NCBI GenBank assembly: GCA_947626345.1
Contig: CANQSF010000013.1
Coordinates: forward strand, 1 to 64,000
Length of the DNA: 64,000 nucleotides
From: an uncultured Oscillospiraceae bacterium
GTDB taxonomy: Bacteria > Bacillota > Clostridia > Oscillospirales > Oscillospiraceae
Direction of reading: 5' to 3'
Positions 1-7,183 of this stretch are shown here, one piece after another. Every line of letters starts with the position of its first letter. The stretch's first letter is position 1. The position numbers and the translations under genes were made by a program. The notes under the pieces were generated by a model. It was not told the DNA's origin, ran no database searches, and saw only the letters and a list, made by a program, of their open reading frames with translations.

Positions 1-303
1 TTGACTGAAAAATATATGACACCGCACAGTTACTATGATATAGCGATTGAAGGGCAACCGAAAGAGCAGATTTATTACCCTGTCGCCAAGTTCCAGTTCT
101 TGCTCGTCGTGGAGTTCAAGCAGGTCATCCACCGCGACATGAAACACGTCGGCTATCCTCATGTATATCGCCAGGGATGTGGTCATCTTGGGATAAGGAA
201 CGGAGAGTTTCCCCAGAAGGGCGACAGATATACCTGCACCTGCGGCCACTTCGGATTGCGTCATGCGGGCCTTCCGGCGGAGGAATTCAATGCCTGAGAT
301 CAT
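1..303 (-). CDS. XRE-family DNA-binding protein, partial (C-terminus beyond base 1)
   Basis: The minus-strand frame starting with ATG at 303 stays open to the window edge (101 codons). Residues about 5-55 form a lambda-repressor-like helix-turn-helix: 'RRKARMTQSEVAAGAGIS' followed by a second helical stretch ending 'VFHVAVDDLLEL', the usual C-terminal part of the fold. The start overlaps the stop of the upstream XRE-nuclease gene as ATGA, so the two are translationally coupled and belong to the integrase operon. It is probably an element-encoded regulator, but the rest of the protein is unseen and its function beyond DNA binding is unknown. Confidence 0.7.
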   Translation of the reverse strand, partial: MISGIEFLRRKARMTQSEVAAGAGISVALLGKLSVPYPKMTTSLAIYMRIADVFHVAVDDLLELHDEQELELGDRVINLLFRLPFNRYIIVTVRCHIFFSQ

Positions 304-992
304 CGACCGGCCCTCCTTACCGCGTACTGCGCGGGTTCAAACGTAAAGTCCTTTATCAGTTCTTCGCCGGAGTAGATGATGCGCCCGGCATGTTTCTTGC
401 TGTAAATGTTGTGAACGCGGTGCAGCTCATAACGATACCCATTTTCAAGGCACATCCGAAGGAATGCCAGCTCGCCGGCCGAGAGGAAGAAGTTCGTGTC
501 CGCCTTCCCGGCAGTCGTCTTGACTTCGATGTAGATGGGCTCACCATCGCGAGAGAACGAGAAGATGTCAAAGCCGGCAGTGGGGTCATCCGCGCAAGCC
601 TCGTTGACGCCGTTGGCGAAGGGAGTGCCTGCCAGCTTGTCCCGCTCCAGCCGGGCGACGTACGCCTCGCCGTCACGGCCGAGTTTGTCGTTGATCTTCA
701 TCCGCTTTTCCATGCGCTGTCGTGCAGAGGGATCACGTTTGGGCCGGGGAGGAAGATCTGACAGGACGGCCGCAAAACGGTCATGGGCCAGGTCGTCAAT
801 GCTCAGTTTGAAGAACGCCGCCAGCCGACGCGCACAGCCGATGCTCATGTTGCGGCGGCCGAGTTCGAACTGGCAGACCTGGTTGGCGCTGAGGCCGGCC
901 GCGCTGGCGACGGCCTGCTGGGTCAAACCCAGGTAAGTGCGCAGATACCGGGCGAGGCTGAAGGGGTTAGTACGCTTTCTTTTGCGTTTCAT
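300..992 (-). CDS. XRE helix-turn-helix fused to DUF3883-like (NO VEIN C-terminal) nuclease-fold domain
   Basis: A 230-residue protein. Residues about 11-70 form an XRE helix-turn-helix ('LGLTQQAVASAAGLSANQVCQ'). Residues about 100-200 resemble the DUF3883 domain, a PD-(D/E)XK-type fold found in restriction and defence proteins: E109 in 'GRDGEAYV', D142 in 'GFDIFS', and E156/K158 in 'YIEVKTT'. The catalytic-type D...ExK pattern is therefore present. The start overlaps the integrase stop by ATGA and the stop overlaps the next XRE gene by ATGA, giving a coupled chain integrase - XRE/DUF3883 - XRE. It could be a restriction-like guard or a regulator of the mobile element. The domain call is by eye, and nuclease activity is inferred. 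Confidence 0.7.
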   Translation of the reverse strand: MKRKRKRTNPFSLARYLRTYLGLTQQAVASAAGLSANQVCQFELGRRNMSIGCARRLAAFFKLSIDDLAHDRFAAVLSDLPPRPKRDPSARQRMEKRMKINDKLGRDGEAYVARLERDKLAGTPFANGVNEACADDPTAGFDIFSFSRDGEPIYIEVKTTAGKADTNFFLSAGELAFLRMCLENGYRYELHRVHNIYSKKHAGRIIYSGEELIKDFTFEPAQYAVRRAGR

Positions 993-2128
993 ACAGATGC
1001 CCCCTTTGCCGATTCAGTCTTTTCTTCCTCACTCCCATCCAAAACTGCCACGACATTTGATAGAGTATCAATGGATGTGTGTGCGTACCCATCCGTGGTC
1101 TTTATGTCCGAATGTCCGGCCAGGCGGGCGATGAACTCCAGAGGAACGCCTTTCGCCTGCAGTCTGGTGATATATGTATGCCGGCAGCAGTGAGGCGGCA
1201 GGTGGCGAACACCGGGTATGGCGTCAAGCGCCTTGTCATATTGCCGACGAAAACTACCCACGGCGAACAGGAGGTTTTCCTTGCGTACGGATGTCCAGAT
1301 GAAGGCCTTACCTCCTGCCTCGCGGATACTTTGGACATATGCCTGGTAGGACTTCGGAATGGGGATGTCGCGCCGGCTCCGTTTGCTCTTCGGAGGACCA
1401 AGCACCGCTTTCCCATCCACCATTTTCACGGCCTTGGTAACGTGAATAACAGAACCATCAGGCTCAATGTCGTCCGGCCGAAGGGCCAGGAGTTCTTGAG
1501 AGCGCAGACCGCTTACCAGCATGGTTCGGATGCTGTTGCCCAAAAGGTCTTGGGGAAGTTCCTCCATGAGGAGATTGAACTCTTCGTCCGTAAAGGCATC
1601 CTTCTTGTTCTCGTCTGCCTGCATTTGCAGGTCTTTGGAACACTTAGCGTGGAGAGCAGGATTCTTCAGGACTAAATCGTTGGCCTCGGCGGCATTGAAG
1701 ATCTGGATCAGCATGGCCTTACACTTTGTCTCCAGCGAATGGGAGAGACCTTGGTCATGCAGGCTGCTGAGGAAGCTGTTGATGTCCATTTGCTTGATGT
1801 CGCGGAGAGGGCGGGGGCCGAAGGACTTCTTCAAAAGATTGAGGGTGTACTTGTAGCCGGAATAAGTAGAGGGCTGAACTTGACCCTTATAATCCTTGTA
1901 CCAAAGGTCTGCCCAATCGGAAAACGACATGGACTTGCGGATAAGCGTGCCGTCTTCCTTCTCGGTCTTATACCTGCGGATCTTGTCCTGAACCTCGGCC
2001 TTAGTGGGGGCGGTGAAGTTCACAATGTTTTTCTTGCCATCGGGCGTAAAACCGTCCATGATCTGGCCCAGCCATGTGCCGCTGGGCAGCCGCCGGTAGG
2101 ACCCGGCTCCGTTCGGATTCTTTCCCAT
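989..2128 (-). CDS. int: Phage/ICE-type tyrosine recombinase (integrase)
   Basis: A 379-residue, full-length tyrosine integrase. It has an N-terminal arm-binding region (about 1-60), a SAM-like core-binding domain (about 65-165) and a catalytic domain (about 175-360). All catalytic positions are visible: R209 in 'SGLRSQELLAL', a lysine near 247 in the beta-hairpin, H313-x-x-R316 in 'HCCRHTY', H339 in 'LAGHSD' and nucleophile Y348 in 'TTDGYAH'. It lies 12 bases downstream of the excisionase gene and overlaps the XRE/DUF3883 gene by ATGA. It should catalyse integration and excision of the element, most of which lies to the left of the window. It is 5 kb from tRNA-Pro, so that tRNA is not necessarily its own target. 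Confidence 0.93.
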   Translation of the reverse strand: MGKNPNGAGSYRRLPSGTWLGQIMDGFTPDGKKNIVNFTAPTKAEVQDKIRRYKTEKEDGTLIRKSMSFSDWADLWYKDYKGQVQPSTYSGYKYTLNLLKKSFGPRPLRDIKQMDINSFLSSLHDQGLSHSLETKCKAMLIQIFNAAEANDLVLKNPALHAKCSKDLQMQADENKKDAFTDEEFNLLMEELPQDLLGNSIRTMLVSGLRSQELLALRPDDIEPDGSVIHVTKAVKMVDGKAVLGPPKSKRSRRDIPIPKSYQAYVQSIREAGGKAFIWTSVRKENLLFAVGSFRRQYDKALDAIPGVRHLPPHCCRHTYITRLQAKGVPLEFIARLAGHSDIKTTDGYAHTSIDTLSNVVAVLDGSEEEKTESAKGASV

Positions 2129-2140
2129 GATGCCACCCCC

Positions 2141-2368
2141 TTAAGCGATGGACATGTAGGATGCCAGTTCACGGGGGATGCTGGTCTTCATATCCACCCA
2201 AGCGAGGAAGGCCGTCTTTGGAATTCGAATGCTTCCGCCGAACCGACTCACCGGGAAGTCCCTCCGGTGGGTCAATTCATATGCTGATGTTTGGCTGATG
2301 TTCAGGTATGCGGCCATCTCGGCCACCGTCATATACTCGTTCTTCAGCCCCGTCACGTTGTTCTTCAT
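2141..2368 (-). CDS. xis: Excisionase-like helix-turn-helix protein
   Basis: A 75-residue protein with the excisionase/MerR-like winged helix-turn-helix signature: 'MTVAEMAAYLNISQTSAYEL' then 'RFGGSIRIPKTAFLAWV'. ATG 2368 was chosen because GGAGG lies ten bases upstream; an upstream in-frame ATG (2431) falls inside a terminator hairpin. It is the first gene of the int operon. Such proteins usually bend the attachment site and direct the integrase toward excision. Identification rests on size, fold and position. Confidence 0.82.
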   Translation of the reverse strand: MKNNVTGLKNEYMTVAEMAAYLNISQTSAYELTHRRDFPVSRFGGSIRIPKTAFLAWVDMKTSIPRELASYMSIA

Positions 2369-2390
2369 ATCAAAAGAACCTCCAATTATA

Positions 2391-2436
2391 GATTGAAAAC
2401 GAAAACACCGTGCAGGAGGGCGTTCCTGCACGGTGT
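2391..2436 (-). terminator. Intrinsic terminator in the xis leader
   Basis: A perfect 13-bp stem (2405-2417 with 2424-2436, six-base loop) is followed on the minus strand by TTTCGTTTTC. It lies between the promoter at 2636-2664 and the xis start, so it would stop transcripts before the operon unless overridden. Confidence 0.75.
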
Positions 2437-2630
2437 CATGATCTTTGAGATATGACAGAACTAAACTGTCGGGACCGTTGAACCATTACTCTCTTGCCAT
2501 CTGAGGAAGAAGAGGATATAATGATTGTGCGGTGCGGACAAGTCGGTCCGTTGTGCGGGTGCTACTACCACCTGCGCAGGTGCATGGGAGGTGGTGCTCC
2601 CATGCACTGCCGCTGTTTTTTTGTTTTCTA
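2405..2630 (-). ncRNA. Candidate structured leader or small RNA upstream of xis
   Basis: The roughly 225-base segment between a consensus minus-strand promoter and an intrinsic terminator carries no convincing ORF. It contains an 11-bp perfect hairpin (2580-2590 with 2597-2607, six-base loop). It also has a mutually exclusive alternative pairing (2567-2573 with 2589-2595), a self-complementary 14-mer at 2569-2582, and a small hairpin around 2536-2551. Alternative stems plus a terminator directly before a coding region suggest an attenuated leader or a discrete sRNA controlling excision genes. Its existence and role are inferred. Confidence 0.5.
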
Positions 2631-2635
2631 GGGTA

Positions 2636-2664
2636 ATTATAACATAACTTTCGGGATATGTCAA
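2636..2664 (-). promoter_or_regulatory. Consensus sigma-A promoter for xis-int leader
   Basis: Read on the minus strand: TTGACA (2664-2659), a 17-base spacer, TATAAT (2641-2636). Both boxes match the consensus fully. Transcription would start near 2629. Confidence 0.8.
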
Positions 2665-2781
2665 TAGAAAAAATCCAATTTATAGATAATTTTTTGTTGC
2701 ATTAAACTTTGTAACTAAAAATTGTTGATTTTCTCCGCAGAATGCGTTATTCTGGGCACAGACTTTAAATGGGAAGTGATA

Positions 2782-3018
2782 ATGTTGGCATGGTCATATA
2801 ACCGACTGTGGGTAATGCTTATATATAAAGGTGTTAAGCGTTCTCAATTGATTGAACTTGCAGGCCTAAATGCAACTTCCATAGCCAAAATGGGGAAAAA
2901 CCAGCCCGTATCTCTTGAAGTGCTTGGCAAACTGTGTGCGTACTTTCATTGCAGGGTCGAGGATCTTGTAGAGTATGTACCGGAAGACGGCGAGCAGCCA
3001 TCGTCAACTTCTGAATAG
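2782..3018 (+). CDS. Small XRE/Cro-type transcriptional regulator
   Basis: A 78-residue Cro/CI-like helix-turn-helix protein ('MLIYKGVKRSQLIELAGLNATSIAKM') of the YozG-like size class, with the typical tail 'LGKLCAYFHCRVEDLVEYVPE'. ATG 2782 starts at the fold; an in-frame ATG at 2722 would add 20 residues with no match to the family. It points toward the recombinase-like operon and away from int/xis. It is likely an element regulator whose target operator is not evident. Confidence 0.78.
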   Translation: MLAWSYNRLWVMLIYKGVKRSQLIELAGLNATSIAKMGKNQPVSLEVLGKLCAYFHCRVEDLVEYVPEDGEQPSSTSE

Positions 3019-3042
3019 GTCCAGATGACAACGTAAGAGCGT

Positions 3043-4605
3043 TTAAGAGCTGGGTGCAGCCTGTGTTCTTGTAGTTCCACTCACGCCATGGGGACAGGAG
3101 ACTTCCAGCCTCCAGCCTGGCGGGAGTATGATGGAGGAGACTATACCGGCTGTTTCGGCAGTGGTTTTCGGGGTAATGTGATAGGTAATCGAGCCGTCTT
3201 CATTGAAATCCGTTGGGATTTCCTCAATGGGCCTTTCAGGCTGTAGGATCTTGAGAATCATATAAAGCCGCTCTGTAGCCTCGGGTGAAGTGAAACTGGT
3301 ATAGTTGGAGGCTGTCACGTCACCTGCGAGGGAAAGACCACAGAGGAACTTTATTGTGCCGCCTTGTGTCTGGCTGCTCAGACCGCATTTTGTCACAAGA
3401 AGTTTGCAGTAGGTGTTGTGCAGCAGTGTACGGGCATAGTGTTCGCTGGGGAACTCATTTTTGGCCTTTTGTATGGTGTCGTTGGCCACGCCGGCCTTGA
3501 CGAGCTTGGCCGCAGCATACTTATGCAGTTCGCTGGGGGTTGTTTTCCTGTTGCCTGTAGCCACGACGTATTTATCCTTTAGGCTTTTTGGGCTCGTCTT
3601 TTCCAGCTCGCTATGAAGCGTTCTGAGTATGAGCGCGGTCATGGGAATGCAGGGGCGGGTGTAGTTGTGCTGAGCGCCGGCACGCTCCGCGAGGAACAGA
3701 CCGACTGTGACAAAATCTTCTCTGGATGGATCAAAATATAGATTCTTCCAACGGAGGTTGCAAATCTGCTCTGCTGTGAATCCGCTGGCAAGAAGAGCAA
3801 CGCCGCAGTCCTTGCTGGAGGCTTTGACAGCTAGAAGGTCAAAAAGCTTATAGAACGTCTCAGTTGACAGGGTATTGGCCCGCAATGCCTTGGATTGAAG
3901 GGCCTTCGGAGAGATCCGAGTGTCTGCAAAGGCAGGAAATGGATTCGTCCCGCTGACGTAGAGCCTATCCAAACAATAGTTCCAGAAGTCTCCCGCCAGT
4001 TTTGCGGTTTCTTTGCCGATATGGGCGCGCTGGATGTAGGCTTGGATTTGAGAGGCTGAATACTTGCACATGGGTGTATTCTCAAGTCCGTAATAAAACT
4101 TGTTGAGTTGATTCAGCCGTTCTTTTTTCTTTTTGCCCGTTGACCTTGGGTATTTGGCTTGGAGAAATGCCGGCGCGTACTTATCGAATGCCCGCCGTGG
4201 GGTTATCGTGTCGGGTGTAACAGGTGAGTTGTATGCGCTCTGGTAGTCTGCAGCTATTTCATTTTGATAATTACGATATAGTCTTTCGGCTGATGACGCG
4301 ATGTAGTCTTTCATTTCGCGCTCGGAACAGTCTTTGCAGTTGAGTTCTGCTTTGACCTTCTTTTCTATGTACTTACCATTTTTCACATACTTGCGGACCA
4401 GGACATTGCCGGATATCTGTGAGATGACCTTCATGTAGCCGCGGTATGCGTTGCGGCAGCCTGAAGGCTGTCGCTGGAGAGAAAATGAGGTCATAATATC
4501 GTTGTGATAATACAATCCAGACGCCTTGAGAATCTTACCTTGAGGGTCGGTTTCGATGTCCCAGACGTTGCGTGGATCATGCCATTGATTTCTGACAGGT
4601 TTCAT
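3043..4605 (-). CDS. Divergent tyrosine-recombinase-like protein (third gene of coupled operon)
   Basis: A 520-residue protein. Residues about 140-215 resemble a core-binding SAM-like domain and about 245-445 a tyrosine-recombinase catalytic fold. 'LLASGFTAEQICNLRW' aligns by eye with the conserved TGLRxSELLxLRW box, but Thr (T277) stands where the first catalytic Arg belongs. 'EHYARTLLHNTYCKLL' keeps an H-x-x-R (H389, R392), and 'TASNYTSF' puts Y435 near the nucleophile position. The LGH histidine is replaced. The last 70 residues are extra. ATG 4605 has a strong AAGGAGGT site and overlaps the upstream stop (ATGA). It could be an inactive accessory recombinase or a partner to the 421-residue protein; I know no exact match. 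Confidence 0.6.
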   Translation of the reverse strand: MKPVRNQWHDPRNVWDIETDPQGKILKASGLYYHNDIMTSFSLQRQPSGCRNAYRGYMKVISQISGNVLVRKYVKNGKYIEKKVKAELNCKDCSEREMKDYIASSAERLYRNYQNEIAADYQSAYNSPVTPDTITPRRAFDKYAPAFLQAKYPRSTGKKKKERLNQLNKFYYGLENTPMCKYSASQIQAYIQRAHIGKETAKLAGDFWNYCLDRLYVSGTNPFPAFADTRISPKALQSKALRANTLSTETFYKLFDLLAVKASSKDCGVALLASGFTAEQICNLRWKNLYFDPSREDFVTVGLFLAERAGAQHNYTRPCIPMTALILRTLHSELEKTSPKSLKDKYVVATGNRKTTPSELHKYAAAKLVKAGVANDTIQKAKNEFPSEHYARTLLHNTYCKLLVTKCGLSSQTQGGTIKFLCGLSLAGDVTASNYTSFTSPEATERLYMILKILQPERPIEEIPTDFNEDGSITYHITPKTTAETAGIVSSIILPPGWRLEVSCPHGVSGTTRTQAAPSS

Positions 4606-4982
4606 TGTACCTCCTTATTGTCTTGGATAATGAGCCGGTTTTCAGGGTCCTTTGGTTTTGAGCGCGGAGTCAAATTGACGGGGGGAATTTGAGGCTTCGC
4701 GGCTGTGCCTGCTGTGACGGTGTCTTGGGGAGGACGAAGAGTGAGGGTGATCTCCTCGCCCGGTTCACTCGCTTCGAAGTCCTGGCTAGTCTCAAGCTCA
4801 ATGTCACTGTCATTGACATAGATATGCCGGGGGAACGGGATCATCGTTATCTTCGTATCAGGATGAAGAAGGATCGGGCGGTATCCTGGGTTTCGGGTCC
4901 GTTCGGGAGCGGTCGAGTATACATATCTCTCCTCGCGCAGCGCCAATTTGGCCAGTGTTTCCTTCAGGGACATGTCTATCAT
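4602..4982 (-). CDS. Small acidic/proline-rich protein of unknown function between two recombinase-like genes
   Basis: A 126-residue protein that I do not recognise. ATG 4982 is preferred because GGAGG sits eight bases upstream; ATG 4997, one base after the previous stop, is an alternative adding five residues. Residues 1-75 look folded ('MSLKETLAKLALREERYVY', then a beta-rich stretch with 'ITMIPFPRHIYV'). Residues 75-126 are acidic, then Pro/Thr/Lys-rich and probably disordered. Tn554-type elements also carry a roughly 125-residue third protein (TnpC) beside two recombinases, but no sequence relationship can be claimed. Overlap with both neighbours implies a complex or coordinated dosage. 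Confidence 0.62.
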   Translation of the reverse strand: MIDMSLKETLAKLALREERYVYSTAPERTRNPGYRPILLHPDTKITMIPFPRHIYVNDSDIELETSQDFEASEPGEEITLTLRPPQDTVTAGTAAKPQIPPVNLTPRSKPKDPENRLIIQDNKEVQ

Positions 4983-4998
4983 GATTGCGGCCTCCATT

Positions 4999-6264
4999 TT
5001 ACATACGTTTGTGGCCCAGGCCTGGATCGAGGAGGTCCTGCCCGATGCCCATGTAGTCTTGCATCCGGCTGGCCCCATCACGACGGAGGATATAGGCGGC
5101 CACGTCACGTGAGATCAACTGGTCATTGGTTTTGTCGGGGAAAAGCGCGGAGGCTTTTTCCGCGGCTTGGAGCAGTTCCTGGTCAACTCCGCACTCCTTG
5201 AGAAGCTCAAGAATCCATGAGGAAAGTTCCATCGATGTGACAAGAGCTTTATCACTGTTTGCCGGAGGCGGGTTGGTCATGTGCGCGGCGCAGTCGCGTA
5301 AAACAGTTACCCCCCACAGAGGAATAGGGACAACACGATACGCATTTTTGGTCTTGAGGATAGCAGACCGCACCCCGTTAGACTCTTGGTATATTATAGG
5401 AATTGCGGCGTATTCGCCGAGGTAGGACACATCACTTGGCAGAACGGCAGCCGCTTCGCTGGTCCGCACATTTCCGCAGACCATGATAGTCGTAGCAAAT
5501 GTCATCTCTGGCTCCAGTATGGCTTTCTCCTCAAGAGCCCGGTACATTCTCTGCCGGCATGGCTCCGGGATGGCTTTGAACTGCTCTACCTCGATTTTGA
5601 TCACACCGTCGTACATTTCGCTTTCCATGATGGAAGGAAGGGAAGGGTCAACCGTGCGCATCTGCAGATAGATCTCCAAGCACTCGCGGCAGTGCCGAGC
5701 CATAGTCTTATTTGCGGTGAGGGCACTGCGGCAGCGGCCATTCTTAGAGATTTTCGACAGTTCACGGCTTTTCCAGGCGGCGAGATTTGGGCCTCCGATA
5801 ACGGCAGTGTTCGGAGAACTGAAATCGGCCTCAAGAAATGGGATAAAGTGCCGCTCGGCCCACATCATAGCTGACTTCCGTGTGGCGGTCCCCCAGGTCG
5901 TAAAAAGAGAGGAGTCCGCTTTAACAACGGCAAAAGCATCGGCATACTTCCCGTCCAGCGGCTGCCGGGGATTCTGGGCACGCTTGATGGGCTTGACTCT
6001 GGTTGGCACGTCGCGGGCGATCCGGCTGACCAGGTTGAGAAGTGCGCTGTTCACATCTGCCGGGCGCCGGGCAAGGGCCTCGCGGTAACCGGCGCCGGGT
6101 ACCGCCTGCCCGTTGGTATTGTGAAGGATGCCGCGGAGCAGGCAGGCGCCGTCCTTATAAGTGGTTTTCACGATATGGGCAATATAATCAGGATGGCCGG
6201 GAATAGGGCGGTCAAACTTCTCCGGCTGCTCCGCTCGGCTGGCTTTAGTATATGTGCGTTTCAT
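4999..6264 (-). CDS. Tyrosine-recombinase-like protein lacking the C-terminal nucleophile segment (first gene of operon)
   Basis: A 421-residue protein. Residues about 105-205 look like a core-binding domain and about 220-400 like a catalytic fold. 'MVCGNVRTSEAAAVL' carries the first catalytic Arg (R267), 'LKTKNAYRVVPIP' matches the beta-hairpin lysine region (K304/K306), and 'LISRDVAAYILRRDG' matches the second Arg box (R386) but without its His. The protein ends about 35 residues later with no tyrosine at the nucleophile position. ATG 6264 was chosen for GGAGG five bases upstream, over ATG codons at 6285 and 6276. It retains residues the 520-residue partner lacks, and vice versa. Catalytic function is uncertain. 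Confidence 0.62.
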   Translation of the reverse strand: MKRTYTKASRAEQPEKFDRPIPGHPDYIAHIVKTTYKDGACLLRGILHNTNGQAVPGAGYREALARRPADVNSALLNLVSRIARDVPTRVKPIKRAQNPRQPLDGKYADAFAVVKADSSLFTTWGTATRKSAMMWAERHFIPFLEADFSSPNTAVIGGPNLAAWKSRELSKISKNGRCRSALTANKTMARHCRECLEIYLQMRTVDPSLPSIMESEMYDGVIKIEVEQFKAIPEPCRQRMYRALEEKAILEPEMTFATTIMVCGNVRTSEAAAVLPSDVSYLGEYAAIPIIYQESNGVRSAILKTKNAYRVVPIPLWGVTVLRDCAAHMTNPPPANSDKALVTSMELSSWILELLKECGVDQELLQAAEKASALFPDKTNDQLISRDVAAYILRRDGASRMQDYMGIGQDLLDPGLGHKRM

Positions 6265-6305
6265 GAGAACCTCCATTAATAGCATTACTTTCGAAAGTGT
6301 TGCTT

Positions 6306-6334
6306 ATTATAGCGCACACAAATGCTTTTGTCAA
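6306..6334 (-). promoter_or_regulatory. Consensus promoter of the recombinase-like operon
   Basis: Minus strand: TTGACA (6334-6329), 17-base spacer, TATAAT (6311-6306), both perfect. The left arm of the operator at 6333-6341 touches the -35 box, so the promoter should be strong unless repressed. Confidence 0.8.
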
Positions 6335-6378
6335 TCAGTTTAATCAGAAAATTTTAAAAAACGTTTGACAAACTGATT
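6333..6378. promoter_or_regulatory. Operator inverted repeat between divergent XRE regulator and recombinase-like operon
   Basis: A perfect 9-bp inverted repeat, AATCAGTTT (6333-6341) and AAACTGATT (6370-6378), with a further AATCAG at 6342-6347. The arms abut the -35 boxes of both divergent promoters. This is the expected layout for repression of both transcripts by the adjacent XRE protein. Confidence 0.6.
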
Positions 6379-6393
6379 AAAAATTGATATGTT
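6365..6393 (+). promoter_or_regulatory. Promoter of the divergent XRE regulator
   Basis: TTGACA (6365-6370), 17-base spacer, TATGTT (6388-6393). The right operator arm lies immediately after the -35 box, consistent with autorepression. Confidence 0.6.
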
Positions 6394-6421
6394 TTCACTA
6401 CAATTCTTAGGAGGTGGACAT

Positions 6422-7183
6422 ATGACTCTTGGAGAAGCGATTCGGTATTACCGTGAGGAGAACTCCATTTCACAGGCGAGTCTTGCCCAAAAGCTGCATA
6501 CCAGCCAAATGGGGGTATCCAGGTTAGAGGCCAATCAGGACATTCGCATGACAAAGGCGCTCGCAGAGAGTATCGTAGGCTTACTGGGAGAAAATCAAGT
6601 CTACGCAATTGATGACGAATCAAAAAATCTGGCGCAGGTAAAGAAACTGTTTAAAATGCCTTACGAAGAGAAGACCGTTGCCAATTACCGACAGATCCAA
6701 AAAGAATGCGCGGCTGCGCTCACAGCTGTTACACGCAGCTGGAGCAGGGAGGCGGTTGTACAGCGGCAGGGAATAGAGAGCCTTGAATGCGCCAATGACG
6801 AGAAGCGATGGTACTTGGATATTTGCTTGAATAGAGGATCTGACTCCGTGCTCCGGCCGCGGCTGGCCGAGGGGATAGGGCTGGCGGCCATGAAACCCTC
6901 TATAAATAAGTATTCAATGATCCGCTGTGTTGGTGGGGCGACAGAGCCGGAGCCTTCCGAAGCGGTCACAACAGAGCCGGGACCTTTTGGAGCGATTAAT
7001 TGCTGGGATAACTTGAACTTTGATGTTTCGATTCTTTATTTTGATCTTCAAAAGAAGAAGTTCATTGCTGAAGACGATATATGCGTACACTATGACGGGA
7101 GAGGATTCTTTGATCTTGCGGTCCCCGACAGAGCGGAAGCAGCGGCGACTGCGTATTCCCGATGGAAAACGAGCATGAAGTGA
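6422..7183 (+). CDS. XRE-family regulator with large C-terminal domain
   Basis: A 253-residue protein with an N-terminal XRE helix-turn-helix at about 1-60 ('LGEAIRYYREENSISQASLAQKLHTSQMGVSRLE'). A C-terminal region of about 190 residues is not recognised and may sense a ligand or protein. ATG 6422 follows AGGAGG by seven bases; the in-frame ATG at 6389 lies inside the -10 region and is rejected. The gene is divergent from the recombinase-like operon and lies on the side nearest tRNA-Pro. Its likely role is to repress both itself and that operon through the 6333-6378 inverted repeat (inference). Confidence 0.8.
   Translation: MTLGEAIRYYREENSISQASLAQKLHTSQMGVSRLEANQDIRMTKALAESIVGLLGENQVYAIDDESKNLAQVKKLFKMPYEEKTVANYRQIQKECAAALTAVTRSWSREAVVQRQGIESLECANDEKRWYLDICLNRGSDSVLRPRLAEGIGLAAMKPSINKYSMIRCVGGATEPEPSEAVTTEPGPFGAINCWDNLNFDVSILYFDLQKKKFIAEDDICVHYDGRGFFDLAVPDRAEAAATAYSRWKTSMK

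Noticed and set aside
1..297. Plus-strand ORF of 98 residues at the left edge
   Set aside because: The opposite strand encodes a recognisable XRE protein coupled to its upstream gene.
2580..2625. Plus-strand terminator reading of the 11-bp hairpin with T7
   Set aside because: A T-run does follow at 2614-2622, but no plus-strand gene or promoter precedes it, and the hairpin fits the minus-strand leader better. Kept only as part of that leader.
2461..2664. Minus-strand ORF of 67 residues inside the xis leader
   Set aside because: Its start codon overlaps the -35 box, so it cannot be translated from the predicted transcript; no ribosome site.
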